Source: Dyadobacter sp. CY356 (GTDB lineage Bacteria; Bacteroidota; Bacteroidia; Cytophagales; Spirosomataceae). Taken from it: a stretch of DNA of 64,000 bases. Made by a program: the position numbers and the translations under genes. This document shows positions 41,810 through 51,125 of the stretch, one piece after another. The stretch is from assembly GCF_021440195.1 (NCBI RefSeq), contig NZ_JAJTSZ010000009.1, forward strand, positions 186,001 through 250,000. Direction: 5' to 3'. Every line of letters begins with the position of its first letter. The first letter of the stretch is position 1. The notes beneath the pieces are model-generated. The model was not told the DNA's origin. It searched no databases and saw only the letters and a program-made list of their open reading frames with translations.

Positions 41810-44044
41810 TTATCTTACTATTTTGTATCTGACGCCTGCGTAGATCATTCTTCCAACTACTGGTCCCCAGGCCATTCCTGCGTCAAACTGTTTTCCAAAA
41901 GGATCGTTTGCCGCGTATATTGGATTTTTTTGGCGGAAATTGTTTAAATTTTCACCTCCCAGGTAAATATCCCATTTTGGAAAAGTTCTGGTGATCTGAG
42001 CATTAATGTTGAAATAGGACGGAGCATCAGACGACATAAATGTTGAATTATCCCCATGCCCTAACATACCATACATCGGATTCATATTAGGCAAACGTCG
42101 TTTTCCATTCCATTGCACCGTAGCGTCGAATTTCCATTTATCATAAGGTAAAGCATATCCAGCATTGAACAAAACCCTGTCGCGGCTTACCAGCATTTTT
42201 GGAAGTAAAACGTTTTCATTGCTCAATCCATAAACGGTTTGTTTCACATCAAATAAACGATACGCCAGTTTAAAATCCAGACGTTTTACTGGTGTCAGAT
42301 TTACTTCTGCCTGGAAACTGTTTGCATATGCTTTTCCTTTCAAATTATAAAAACGAATATATTTGGGGTTCTCAAAATCGGCTACAAGCTGGTTTTCGAA
42401 ATTTGTCCGGTAAAAATCTGTCACAAATGTTCCCTGCATTTCACCGATTTTAAATTCCTGTGTCAGACTTGCGCCATAATTCCATGAAACTTCCGGACGC
42501 AATTTTTCTAGAAAAACAACCTGCCGCGAACTGACCAGATTTCCATAATATTCAGCCAGTGGATTTGCTACACGAAAACCCCGGCCTGCTGATGCGCGTA
42601 ACGCTGTGTTGCCCGTCAGACTGTATTTCATATGCAAACGCGGCGTAAACTGCGTGCCGTAAAGATTATGAAAGTCAACGCGCGAGCCGGCAACCAATAC
42701 GAATTTATCAAGATTGTTATAGGTATATTCAACAAAAACTCCCGGAACCGATTCCCTCCTCAGCAAAGTTGTGTCCTTATACTTTTCGTTATAATTATCC
42801 AGCATATAACTAACGCCAGCCTTGTAAGAATGATTCGTGCTGCTCAGAATCGATTGATAGATCAGATTTCCATACAAAGTCTCCTGGCGGCCATTGTAAT
42901 TGGTCAGGCCAAAATAGGATTTGGAATCATGCAGAGAAGCATTGATGATCAAGCCTAAACCTTTGTATGGTTTGTCAGGATAAAGGCGGGCAATTTTGGA
43001 AAAGAATTCATACCGATTAACATTTGCACCAAAACCATAGGCCTGGGTTGTTCCTTTCATTTCTTCCCGAAAGCCTGTTTGTCCGCCTAACCGATCTTCA
43101 TGCAAGGCTTTTACACCCAGCTGAACCATCGTTCTTTCACTTTGGTATTTCCAGCGGTTGATTATATTGTATTGATTATAGAGCGGCAAATCAAGAAATC
43201 CGTCGCCATTTTTATCAATTCTATTTTTTAATGTGCTGGCATGGGTCAATAATCCGGTGCTCCATTTGTCAGATAGTTTGGTTGCCAGATTCAGATTGAC
43301 TTCCGCCCGTCCAAAATTATTGACATAGGTATTGAAATAAAGCTTTTCGCGCGTATCCGGTTTTTGCAGTTCCACATTGATTTGACCGGTCATGGATTCG
43401 TAACCATTCACAACCGAGCCCGCACCTTTTCCAACATCAATGGCTTGTATCCAGGTCCCGGGCACAAAATTCATCCCAAAAGTTGAAGCCAGACCGCGGA
43501 TTGTTGGAATATTTTCAATATTAGTCTGAATATACGTCCCATTCAGACCTAACATCTGAATTTGTTTTGCGCCAGTTACGGCGTCACTGTAAGAGACCGA
43601 GACGGAAGCATTGGTTTCAAAACTTTCGGAGAGATTACAACATGCGGCTTTTGCCAAAGCGCGGGTTGTGATAATTTCAGTCTGATGCGGGGATAATCTG
43701 TCAATAGAGGAAGCGTTGGCCTTAACGACTACTTCATTTAAAATCTGATCACTTTTCAGAACCACTTCCAATTCACTTTCCGCACCAATTTTGATGGTAT
43801 CATTTTTAAATCCGACAAAACTGATGACCAGTTTGTTGGATTGTGTAATACGTGGAATTGAGAATTTTCCGGTCGTATCCGTTACAGAAGATTGCGAAGT
43901 TCCGGCCCAGTAAACATTAGCACCGGTGAGTGGTTTTAACTTTTTCTCACCAGTTATCTGCTCGTAAACTGCTCCGCTTATTCGTTGTGCAAATGAAAAT
44001 TGCACACATAGAAGCAAAATCGCTCCAATTAAATATCCTTTCAT
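41810..44044 (-). CDS. TonB-dependent receptor of the copper island
   Basis: The 744-aa protein has a signal peptide (1-19), a carboxypeptidase-like domain (about 20-105), a plug with the unusual Cys-Cys pair KAACCNLSESFETN (Cys135-Cys136), followed by VSYSDAVTGAKQIQMLGLNG and the plug end YESMTGQINVELQKPDT. A 22-strand barrel ends RMIYAGVRYKIVR. Its place among HMA proteins and CopA suggests transport of a metal or metal complex; the vicinal cysteines could bind Cu(I) or form a redox pair. Direction of transport is unknown. It starts 82 bases after the HYC_CC_PP gene. Confidence 0.9.
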   Translation of the reverse strand: MKGYLIGAILLLCVQFSFAQRISGAVYEQITGEKKLKPLTGANVYWAGTSQSSVTDTTGKFSIPRITQSNKLVISFVGFKNDTIKIGAESELEVVLKSDQILNEVVVKANASSIDRLSPHQTEIITTRALAKAACCNLSESFETNASVSVSYSDAVTGAKQIQMLGLNGTYIQTNIENIPTIRGLASTFGMNFVPGTWIQAIDVGKGAGSVVNGYESMTGQINVELQKPDTREKLYFNTYVNNFGRAEVNLNLATKLSDKWSTGLLTHASTLKNRIDKNGDGFLDLPLYNQYNIINRWKYQSERTMVQLGVKALHEDRLGGQTGFREEMKGTTQAYGFGANVNRYEFFSKIARLYPDKPYKGLGLIINASLHDSKSYFGLTNYNGRQETLYGNLIYQSILSSTNHSYKAGVSYMLDNYNEKYKDTTLLRRESVPGVFVEYTYNNLDKFVLVAGSRVDFHNLYGTQFTPRLHMKYSLTGNTALRASAGRGFRVANPLAEYYGNLVSSRQVVFLEKLRPEVSWNYGASLTQEFKIGEMQGTFVTDFYRTNFENQLVADFENPKYIRFYNLKGKAYANSFQAEVNLTPVKRLDFKLAYRLFDVKQTVYGLSNENVLLPKMLVSRDRVLFNAGYALPYDKWKFDATVQWNGKRRLPNMNPMYGMLGHGDNSTFMSSDAPSYFNINAQITRTFPKWDIYLGGENLNNFRQKNPIYAANDPFGKQFDAGMAWGPVVGRMIYAGVRYKIVR

Positions 44045-44126
44045 TATTGACTAAATCACGATGTATGAGAAAACCGATATTGATCTCTAAAATAAGAGTC
44101 AACATTAAAATCTGATAATCAATGAT

Positions 44127-44591
44127 TTATATCAAAAAAGACTGAACAAAAGAGAGCATACCTCTCCCATGAAAGCGTGAGGAGAATGATATGGTTTGAA
44201 GTGTAGATTTTGCAGATGGATAAACCCATTCATGCACCAAAAATATAAAAGACTGAGTCGACCAAAGATCGCCGTCAGCAATCATCTTAACCGATTTTGC
44301 ATGAAGTGCTGCAAATGACGAAACGGCATCAACTTTTTCAAATTTCTGCTGGACCTTACAACAATCAGTCTTTTTGAAGAAATTTTTCTTTAAATCTTTT
44401 AGTGCTTTACTTTTTGCACAGCAGGAAGAAACAACTTTTTTCTTACAGGAATCAGCTTTTTTTTCTTTGACAAATTTCATAGTCATCCCCTGCATCAGGC
44501 ACTGATGCTCCGTCAGTCCAAATCCTGTGCTGCTTACCAGCACCAGAACGGCCATCAGAATGGTTATGTATCTATAAAAACTTTTTTTCAT
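44127..44591 (-). CDS. HYC_CC_PP-family small secreted protein
   Basis: The 154-aa protein has a hydrophobic N-terminal segment (about 8-28, YITILMAVLVLVSSTGFG) and the family landmarks: TEHQCLMQGMTM, SCCAKSK, TDCCKVQQ and a C-terminal hydrophobic stretch with VHEWVYP. The HYC_CC_PP family is found next to copper ATPases and TonB receptors in Bacteroidota; its function is unproven, but the Cys pairs suggest Cu(I) binding. It is followed by the TonB receptor gene and preceded by a small HMA gene, consistent with a copper-resistance or copper-uptake unit. Confidence 0.85.
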   Translation of the reverse strand: MKKSFYRYITILMAVLVLVSSTGFGLTEHQCLMQGMTMKFVKEKKADSCKKKVVSSCCAKSKALKDLKKNFFKKTDCCKVQQKFEKVDAVSSFAALHAKSVKMIADGDLWSTQSFIFLVHEWVYPSAKSTLQTISFSSRFHGRGMLSFVQSFLI

Positions 44592-44636
44592 TTAAGCTGT
44601 ATATTTTCTTAAAAGATTCACAAAGTTACACAAAAA

Positions 44637-44846
44637 TCAGGCTATTTCAGTTGCAAGATATCCTGCCTGTTTAACAACCTCAGACACTTCCTCAGCTGAT
44701 TTATCAGTTTCAACCGACAAAATGCGATCAGGACTTTGCAAATCCACAGCCCATTTTTCAATTCCATTTTCAGAAGTTAAAAATGGAGTAACGGCAGCAA
44801 TACAGCTTCCGCATTTGATATTGGTTTTAAATTTTATCGTTTCCAT
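44637..44846 (-). CDS. Cytoplasmic HMA metallochaperone
   Basis: The 69-aa protein is a bare HMA fold without leader: METIKFKTNIKCGSCIAAVT carries Cys12-x-x-Cys15, and the second half ends VVKQAGYLATEIA. It is CopZ-like in size and would shuttle Cu(I) in the cytoplasm, probably to the CopA ATPase encoded upstream on the same strand. A Uma2-type gene lies between it and copA. The interaction is inferred from family and context. Confidence 0.9.
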   Translation of the reverse strand: METIKFKTNIKCGSCIAAVTPFLTSENGIEKWAVDLQSPDRILSVETDKSAEEVSEVVKQAGYLATEIA

Positions 44847-44965
44847 AAGATGAAATGCTATTTGACAGATTACTATTATCTCTTTGCAAAGATCGACAGG
44901 AAAGATTAAAAAATATTACAGAATTCGGGGTTGGTATTGTATAGTTATTGGTTTCCTGAAATAAC

Positions 44966-45553
44966 TTAAAATCCCGGAGAATCAGTATCAGATAATTCAA
45001 TGCCCCTATAAATATCTTCTAACAAAATTGAGCAATTATCTATTATCACGCTTTCATCATTATTAGTATAAATATGGCTAAGCCATTCTGATTCGTTCAA
45101 CTTTCTGATTATTTCAATTTTCTTCTTTTTTGATGATATTAAAATATATTCCCTAAATGTAGAAATGGTTTTATAACAATCGAACTTCTCCAACCTGTCA
45201 TAATGTTCAGTGGAATCTGATAGTACTTCTATAATGATTTCAGGGTTTTCAAGCGAGTCAAGTCCCCGGGAAGATTTTGCATAAACTGGTTTCTTACAAA
45301 TAATTACAAGATCAGGAAAGGTAAACCTATCACATTTTTCCACTCTTATAAGTTGATCGCTTGTATAAACAAGACATCCTTTCTTTTTTAGACAATATCC
45401 AAGTTCAATGGTTATATTAGCTACGATAAGATTGTGAGCTGGTTGAGCCCCGGCCATAGCAAGAATCTCTCCTGCATGATATTCCAGTTTTACGTCAGAT
45501 TTTGCCAATAAGTCGAAATATTCTTCGTGCGTCACCTGTGTAGTTGTTTGCAT
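44966..45553 (-). CDS. Uma2-family (DUF820) putative restriction-type nuclease
   Basis: The 195-aa protein has the Uma2/DUF820 layout of PD-(D/E)xK-fold nucleases: EYFDLLAKSDVKLEYHAGEI, AGAQPAHNLIVANITIELGY, FPDLVIICKKP and NPEIIIEVLSDSTEHYDRLE, with catalytic Asp and Glu in the last two. The family is expanded in cyanobacteria and some Bacteroidota, and its role is uncertain. It lies inside the copper island with 119 bases on one side and 126 on the other. It may be an inserted passenger, since nothing ties it to metals. Confidence 0.88.
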   Translation of the reverse strand: MQTTTQVTHEEYFDLLAKSDVKLEYHAGEILAMAGAQPAHNLIVANITIELGYCLKKKGCLVYTSDQLIRVEKCDRFTFPDLVIICKKPVYAKSSRGLDSLENPEIIIEVLSDSTEHYDRLEKFDCYKTISTFREYILISSKKKKIEIIRKLNESEWLSHIYTNNDESVIIDNCSILLEDIYRGIELSDTDSPGF

Positions 45554-45679
45554 AAATGAAATTTGGTAGTGTGTGGATTATCAAATTTAACTTTTTATAA
45601 ATTCGTTTGCAATTGAAAAAATCGCTCTAATCAAAATCTGAATAAAAAAGTCCGGACCCGGAATTTAAATTATTTCGGA

Positions 45680-47917
45680 TTATAATTTCAAACCCCGCAA
45701 CCTAAGACTATTAGTCACCACCGAAACCGAACTCAGCGCCATTGCAGCACCAGCAATCATCGGATTTAACAAAAATCCATTAATAGGATATAAAATTCCG
45801 GCGGCGATCGGAATTCCGATCAGGTTATAAATAAACGCCCAGAAAAGATTTTGTTTGATCGTCGCAACCGTTTTTCTGGAAAGTTGTAATGCTTTTGGCA
45901 AAACCATAAGATCAGAAGTGATTAAAGTCATTTTTGCAACATCCATTGCGATGTCTGATCCTTTTCCCATGGCAATACTGACATCAGCCTGTACCATTGC
46001 CTGAGAGTCATTAACGCCGTCACCGACCATCGCTACAATTTTTCCCCCGGATTGCAATTTTTGAATAAACTGCATTTTATCATCCGGTTTTACTTCTGCC
46101 AGGTAATTTTTAATACCCACTTGTTTAGCAACGGCTGCAGCAGTTTGTTCATTATCTCCCGTCAACATATAAACTTCGATGCCTTGTTCCTGTAACTTTT
46201 GAACTGCTTCGGCAGAGGTAGCTTTTAACTGATCTGCTATTGAAATTACCGCAATCTGGACTTGATTTAAACCTACTCCAATAACAGTTCTGGCAGCTTT
46301 TCGCTCATTTTCCGCTGTTTGCAACAGTACAGAATCCAGTAAAACTCCTTCTTTTTCTAAAAATGAAAGTGTCCCGATGATGTAGCTTTCACCTTTTACA
46401 ATCCCCTTAACTCCGTTCCCGGTTATGGATTCAAATTTTTCAATCTTTTCAGAATTATTTGTTTTAACAAAACGGACAACTGCCTGCGCCAGTGGATGTT
46501 CGGAACGAGATTCCAATGCGCCGATTGCAGCTGCGTGTTGGTCCTTATTTTCCAGACTTTCAGTCCATTTCCAGTTTGTCACTTCCGGGTGGCCCTGAGT
46601 CAATGTTCCGGTTTTATCTAAAACGATAGCATTGACTTCTTTCGCCTTTTCAAGACTCTCAGCATCACGGATCAGAATGTTATTTTCAGCTCCTTTGCCC
46701 ACGCCAACCATAATTGCCGTCGGTGTTGCAAGTCCCAATGCACATGGACAAGCTATAACCAAAACAGAAACAGAAGCCAGCAGCGCCTGGGTTAAGGCAT
46801 TTTCGCCACCAAAAAACATCCAGACACAAAAAGTCATGATAGCAATGGCGATTACGACGGGCACAAAAATTCCTGCAATTTTATCCACCAAACGTTGAAC
46901 CGGAGCCTTGCTTCCCTGAGCGGCTTGAACGGTTTTTATGATTTGAGCCAGAACGGTATTCTTGCCAATTTTTTCAGCTAAAAAAGTAAAACTTCCCTGC
47001 TGATTTATAGTTCCTGCAAAAACCTGAGAACCTTTGGTTTTTTCCGCAGGAACAGGTTCGCCAGTAATCAGACTTTCATCGACAAAGGAATTTCCACTGA
47101 TTAACTTTCCATCAACCGGGATTTTCTCTCCGGAACGAATAATGATTTCGTCATGCAGCTGCACTTCCCTGACCGGGATTTCAATTTCTTTTTGGTCACG
47201 GATTACCTTTACCGTTTTTGGCTGCAAACCGATCAGTTTTTTTAAAGCATCGGAAGTATTGGTTTTCGCTTTTTCTTCAAGCAGCTTTCCTAATAAAATA
47301 AAAAAAATGATCACCGCAGTAGCTTCAAAATACACATGCGGATGAAAACCCCGTGCGTGCCAGAATTGCGGATTTAGCGTATTGAAAGTACTGAAAAGAA
47401 AAGCAATTCCGGTACTTAAAGCCACCAAAGTATCCATATTGGACTTTCCATGTCTGGCCTGTTTAAATGCATTGACAAAAAAATCTTTACCGAAAATAAA
47501 TAAGACCGGTATCGTCAAAGCCATCATGATGTAGTTACTGAAAGGCAAATCCATGAAAAACATCCCAATAACGACAACCGGAACAGCCAATATGCCGGTA
47601 AGCATTGTTTTTCTTTTCAGATCATTATAGTGTTCAAGCTGGATTTTTTCCTGTTCCACAATGGCTTCTTCGTCATCATCATTGATAATCAAACCATAAC
47701 CCACACTTTCCAGAACTTTGTCCAGAGCTTCCAGATTTGTTTCTCTGGGATCAAATTCTAACAGAGCAGATTGATTTGCATAATTTACACCAACATTTGA
47801 AACACCCGAAGTACTTTTCAATGTAGATTCCACACTGACCGCACAGGCCGCGCACGACATGCCGGTTACGGGAACTGTAACTTTTTTTATATTGATAACT
47901 TTATGATCCGCTTCCAT
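45680..47917 (-). CDS. copA: Copper-translocating P1B-type ATPase
   Basis: The 745-aa Cu(I) exporter has one N-terminal HMA domain (GMSCAAC, Cys22 and Cys25), eight membrane helices, the CPC metal site in TM6 (390-392, IACPCALGLATPT), the phosphorylated DKTGT (Asp434) and the hinge GDGVNDSQA. The Tyr-Asn in TM7 (FIYNLIG) and Met-x-x-Ser-Ser in TM8 (MALSSVSVV) mark it as Cu(I)-specific. It exports copper from the cytoplasm. It is the first gene of the minus-strand copper cluster. A promoter-like box lies 20 bases upstream. Confidence 0.96.
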   Translation of the reverse strand: MEADHKVINIKKVTVPVTGMSCAACAVSVESTLKSTSGVSNVGVNYANQSALLEFDPRETNLEALDKVLESVGYGLIINDDDEEAIVEQEKIQLEHYNDLKRKTMLTGILAVPVVVIGMFFMDLPFSNYIMMALTIPVLFIFGKDFFVNAFKQARHGKSNMDTLVALSTGIAFLFSTFNTLNPQFWHARGFHPHVYFEATAVIIFFILLGKLLEEKAKTNTSDALKKLIGLQPKTVKVIRDQKEIEIPVREVQLHDEIIIRSGEKIPVDGKLISGNSFVDESLITGEPVPAEKTKGSQVFAGTINQQGSFTFLAEKIGKNTVLAQIIKTVQAAQGSKAPVQRLVDKIAGIFVPVVIAIAIMTFCVWMFFGGENALTQALLASVSVLVIACPCALGLATPTAIMVGVGKGAENNILIRDAESLEKAKEVNAIVLDKTGTLTQGHPEVTNWKWTESLENKDQHAAAIGALESRSEHPLAQAVVRFVKTNNSEKIEKFESITGNGVKGIVKGESYIIGTLSFLEKEGVLLDSVLLQTAENERKAARTVIGVGLNQVQIAVISIADQLKATSAEAVQKLQEQGIEVYMLTGDNEQTAAAVAKQVGIKNYLAEVKPDDKMQFIQKLQSGGKIVAMVGDGVNDSQAMVQADVSIAMGKGSDIAMDVAKMTLITSDLMVLPKALQLSRKTVATIKQNLFWAFIYNLIGIPIAAGILYPINGFLLNPMIAGAAMALSSVSVVTNSLRLRGLKL

Positions 47918-47936
47918 GATTTCTAATTCTTTGATA

Positions 47937-47944
47937 CAAAGTTA
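47937..47944 (-). promoter_or_regulatory. Promoter-like box before copA
   Basis: On the minus strand TAACTTTG (47944-47937) fits the Bacteroidota -7 consensus and lies 19 bases before the copA ATG, with a possible TTTG element about 25 bases further upstream, wider than the usual spacing. No copper-operator palindrome was seen. Confidence 0.4.
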
Positions 47945-47998
47945 ACTTATCCCGAAACGGACTACATTACAAAATTAAAGCCCAACCTTGCAAGATTA

Positions 47999-48337
47999 TC
48001 AGGCGAGTCGTGTTCCATTTGGCAAAACCTTATCCGGACAAGCAAGAATTACTTCACCATCTTCCAAAACAAAACCGGTTGTCAGCACTTCTGATCGGAA
48101 ATCTGCAATCTGTTTTACAGGAAAATTGACAACACATAAAACCTGTTTTCCTATCAATTCTTCCTTGGTGTACAGTCTGGTAATTTGCGCCGAGCTTTGT
48201 TTTGTACCAATTTCTTCACCAAGATCAATCCAGAGTTTATAAGCCCGTTTTCGTGCTTTGGGAAAATCTTCGGCACGAATGATCGTACCGGCTCTTTGAT
48301 CCACTTTTTCAAAATCCTGCCAGGTTATTGCTTCCAT
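47999..48337 (-). CDS. tRNA-binding protein, CsaA-like
   Basis: The 112-aa protein is a single OB-fold tRNA-binding domain: TWQDFEKVDQRAGTIIRAED, then YKLWIDLGEEIGTKQSSAQI, then GKQVLCVVNFPVKQIADFRS. The dimeric CsaA family binds tRNA and has been described as a chaperone for export. Here it lies between copA and the divergent lactonase gene and appears unrelated to copper. Identification of the domain is firm; the role is from family knowledge. Confidence 0.92.
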   Translation of the reverse strand: MEAITWQDFEKVDQRAGTIIRAEDFPKARKRAYKLWIDLGEEIGTKQSSAQITRLYTKEELIGKQVLCVVNFPVKQIADFRSEVLTTGFVLEDGEVILACPDKVLPNGTRLA

Positions 48338-48441
48338 TTTATATTGTTGAGGCTTGTTTCAATATATAATTCATTTCATCATTAAAAAGTTACAAATCAT
48401 TGCTTTCCTGATCTAAGGCTCATTTATCAAAATACAATCTT

Positions 48442-49545
48442 ATGAGAAAATTAGTAAGTTTCGCGCTGGTCCTGATCTTAGGATTTTCAGGTATTTCGTT
48501 CAAGGAAAAAACAGTTCTTTTCTATATCGGAAGCCAGGACAAATCTGAAAATGCTTCCATTTCTTTATGTGAATTAGATCTGGCAACCGGAAAGATCACT
48601 TTGAAAGATAATTTTAAAACTAGTCCGGGACCGGGGTATGTCAGTATTTCTCCCAATAAAAAAAACCTGTACACCGTAACTTCTGATAATAAGATTACTG
48701 CTTACACCATCGGGGCTGATCAAAAACTGACTTTCCTTAATAGCCAACCTTCGGACGGATTGAATCCCTGCCACGTATCGGTGGATCCTTCGGGAAAAAT
48801 GGCTTTTGTATCCAATTACACAGGCGGAAGTTTTACGGCTTATACTTTGGCAGCGGATGGGACAGTGAATCCTGCCACGTATTCGCAACAATTTACAGGA
48901 ACCGGCCCAAACGAAAAACGTCAGGAAAAACCACATGCGCATTTTACATCGACCACACCAAACGGGAAATATGTCTATGTTGTGGATTTAGGGACAGATC
49001 ATGTGATGAACTATGTAGTCAATACGCAGACCGGCGAGCTGAAACCAAATCCGGCACAAGCAGCCTTCAATGCAAAACCAGGCGCTGGCCCAAGGCATTT
49101 TGTCATTTCACCTTCAGGAAAATTTATGTATCTGCTTAATGAACTTGATTTGACGGTAACTGCTTGTTCCATCAGTGAAACAGGTGTGATTACTGCGATT
49201 GCAAGTTATCCGACAATTCCCGCTGACTTCAAAGATGCAAGTACCAGTGCTGCCATTCATTTACATCCCAACGGAAAATTTGTATATACCTCCAACCGCG
49301 GGCATAACAGTATCAGTGCTTTTCAGATCAAGGCAAACGGGGAACTGGAAAAAGTGGATGAAGTAACGCAGGCTATCAAAACGCCGCGTGATTTCAATAT
49401 CGACCCGACAGGAAAATATATGATCGTGGCCAATCAGGATAAGGACAATCTGGTGGTTTATGAGATTAATGCTAAAACAGGAAAACTCACTTTCAAACAT
49501 GAAAGTATTGCGGTGAAGCTCCCGATTTGTATTGCTTTTTTATAG
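48442..49545 (+). CDS. Secreted lactonase-family beta-propeller protein
   Basis: The 367-aa protein has a short signal peptide (about 1-19) and seven propeller blades of the 6-phosphogluconolactonase/carboxymuconate-cyclase (Pgl-type) family: PGPGYVSISPNKKNLYTV, HVSVDPSGKMAFVSNYTGGS, PHAHFTSTTPNGKYVYVVDL, GAGPRHFVISPSGKFMYLLN and TPRDFNIDPTGKYMIVANQD. The blade motifs match Pgl-type lactonases. The leader argues against a role in the cytoplasmic pentose phosphate pathway, so another sugar lactone is likely; that is inferred. Confidence 0.9.
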   Translation: MRKLVSFALVLILGFSGISFKEKTVLFYIGSQDKSENASISLCELDLATGKITLKDNFKTSPGPGYVSISPNKKNLYTVTSDNKITAYTIGADQKLTFLNSQPSDGLNPCHVSVDPSGKMAFVSNYTGGSFTAYTLAADGTVNPATYSQQFTGTGPNEKRQEKPHAHFTSTTPNGKYVYVVDLGTDHVMNYVVNTQTGELKPNPAQAAFNAKPGAGPRHFVISPSGKFMYLLNELDLTVTACSISETGVITAIASYPTIPADFKDASTSAAIHLHPNGKFVYTSNRGHNSISAFQIKANGELEKVDEVTQAIKTPRDFNIDPTGKYMIVANQDKDNLVVYEINAKTGKLTFKHESIAVKLPICIAFL

Positions 49546-49555
49546 CCCTACAATA

Positions 49556-49589
49556 CAGAATCCACAATAAGTGAATATTGTGGATTCTG
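49556..49589. terminator. Bidirectional hairpin between lactonase and TlpA-like genes
   Basis: CAGAATCCACAATA (49556-49569) and TATTGTGGATTCTG (49576-49589) form a perfect 14-bp stem with a six-base loop, centred between the two convergent stops. Confidence 0.85.
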
Positions 49590-49609
49590 AAAATTGAAAT
49601 ACATTTCTT

Positions 49610-51019
49610 CTATTTAGCGGATGCCAGCTGTTTCTTTTTGTAGTAATTAAGAAAATCATCCAGCTGCTCTACCGGCATTTTCCGGGCAATTATTTTTTTG
49701 TTTTTATCCAGTACGTAAATCGTTGGTGTGGTTACCACGTCAAATTTCCTGTTGAAATCAATCTGATTTAATGGATCAAAACCGTTGATCATTTCGTCCA
49801 GATGATAGGTGGATACAAAAGATTTCCATTCTTCCTGATTATGTTCTGTATCAATGGCGATAACTTTTACGCCATCCGCCTTATTTTTGTCATAAAACTT
49901 TTTCAAAACCGGCGATGCTTCCTTGCAATGTCCGCAAGTGGCTGCGTAGAAAAACAATATGGTGTAATTGGCATTAACGGTTTGTAAATCAACCTTTTTC
50001 CCTGCCGGGTCTGTAACAGTTAAGGCTGGAAAAGTTTTATTGACCAAAAGATATTTTAATGTATTTACTTTTTCACCAATCCGCTTTTTGGTATCTTCTG
50101 AAACGCCCATCTCGCCAGACAAATAATATTTATTGGCCATATGTACCCAAAGCGCCTCTGTGCCAACCGTTTTAGGATTTTCATATTGATTGATAATATA
50201 AAAAACCACATACGATTTCACCTCTTTGTTGGCAGAAGCTTTGGCAACCAGCCAGTCGGTATCTTTGATCAGTGAATCCGGTGTTTGCACAACCAGATTC
50301 TTGATATAGCGATCGAGTTTTGATTCAAGAAAAGGGGTGCGTAAAATTCGCTCGTCAGAAAAATCAACCTGATCCCAGTAATGCGCTTTGTAATAATTAA
50401 AAACCCAAAGTGAATCTGTTTTTCCATTTGCCAGTTTTGGAGCAGCAGGAACTTCCGGATCGCTGGACATTTTCAGTAATTTGGCCGTAAATGTATCTGC
50501 ATTATCTTTAATAAACTTTTCACGGTAATTTTTGAACTCATCCTGCGCCTGTTTCATTTTTACAGAGGCATCCGCAGATTGTGTTTTATTCAAAACTTCG
50601 ATTTCCTTAACCCGGCTTTTCAATTCTTTTTGATAGGCATAAAAGAGCTGATTTTCTTTTGAGCCCTTCACTTCCATAGCTCCCACAAAATCCGCAGTAT
50701 CAGTGACCATTGAAAAATTGGTTTCCTTACCAGAATAAACAAATTCCAGCCATTTTTGATTACCGGGCAACAATAGCAAATAAAGTCCGCCGGGAAGATT
50801 TGTCTTCCCATCAAAAACCATATGACCATTTCCGTCAGCCTTGGCAGTGTCTTTGGCAACAAATTGTTTGTTGCTGTAACTCCAATGGCCCAAAACGCAG
50901 GAGCTGTCTTTCAAACCCTTCAACGTTGCTTCAATATGATAACCCTGACCGAAAGAATGTGTAGCTAAACTGAGGACAAAAAAAGAAATCAAAATGGCTG
51001 TGTGCGTTCTTTTTTTCAT
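49610..51019 (-). CDS. Secreted TlpA/ResA-like thioredoxin-fold protein with DUF4369-type N-domain
   Basis: The 469-aa protein has a signal peptide (about 1-24), an N-terminal DUF4369-like beta domain (about 25-130; YHIEATLKGLKDSSCVLGHW), a helical middle region (DUF5106-like) and a C-terminal thioredoxin fold (about 330-465) with the CGHC active site (Cys362-Cys365, FFYAATCGHCKEASPVLKKF) and the cis-Pro segment TTPTIYVLDKNKKIIA. It would reduce or exchange disulfides in periplasmic proteins. Bacteroidota carry many such paralogs, so the partner cannot be named. Confidence 0.9.
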   Translation of the reverse strand: MKKRTHTAILISFFVLSLATHSFGQGYHIEATLKGLKDSSCVLGHWSYSNKQFVAKDTAKADGNGHMVFDGKTNLPGGLYLLLLPGNQKWLEFVYSGKETNFSMVTDTADFVGAMEVKGSKENQLFYAYQKELKSRVKEIEVLNKTQSADASVKMKQAQDEFKNYREKFIKDNADTFTAKLLKMSSDPEVPAAPKLANGKTDSLWVFNYYKAHYWDQVDFSDERILRTPFLESKLDRYIKNLVVQTPDSLIKDTDWLVAKASANKEVKSYVVFYIINQYENPKTVGTEALWVHMANKYYLSGEMGVSEDTKKRIGEKVNTLKYLLVNKTFPALTVTDPAGKKVDLQTVNANYTILFFYAATCGHCKEASPVLKKFYDKNKADGVKVIAIDTEHNQEEWKSFVSTYHLDEMINGFDPLNQIDFNRKFDVVTTPTIYVLDKNKKIIARKMPVEQLDDFLNYYKKKQLASAK

Positions 51020-51125
51020 TTGAAAATGATGTGATAATTATGAACTGTTTAATTATTAAGCTAAATCGTGGCTGAGAATACAAAATTAAACTCAAAACGC
51101 TTACTTCTATCAGCTTCGTACCCAA

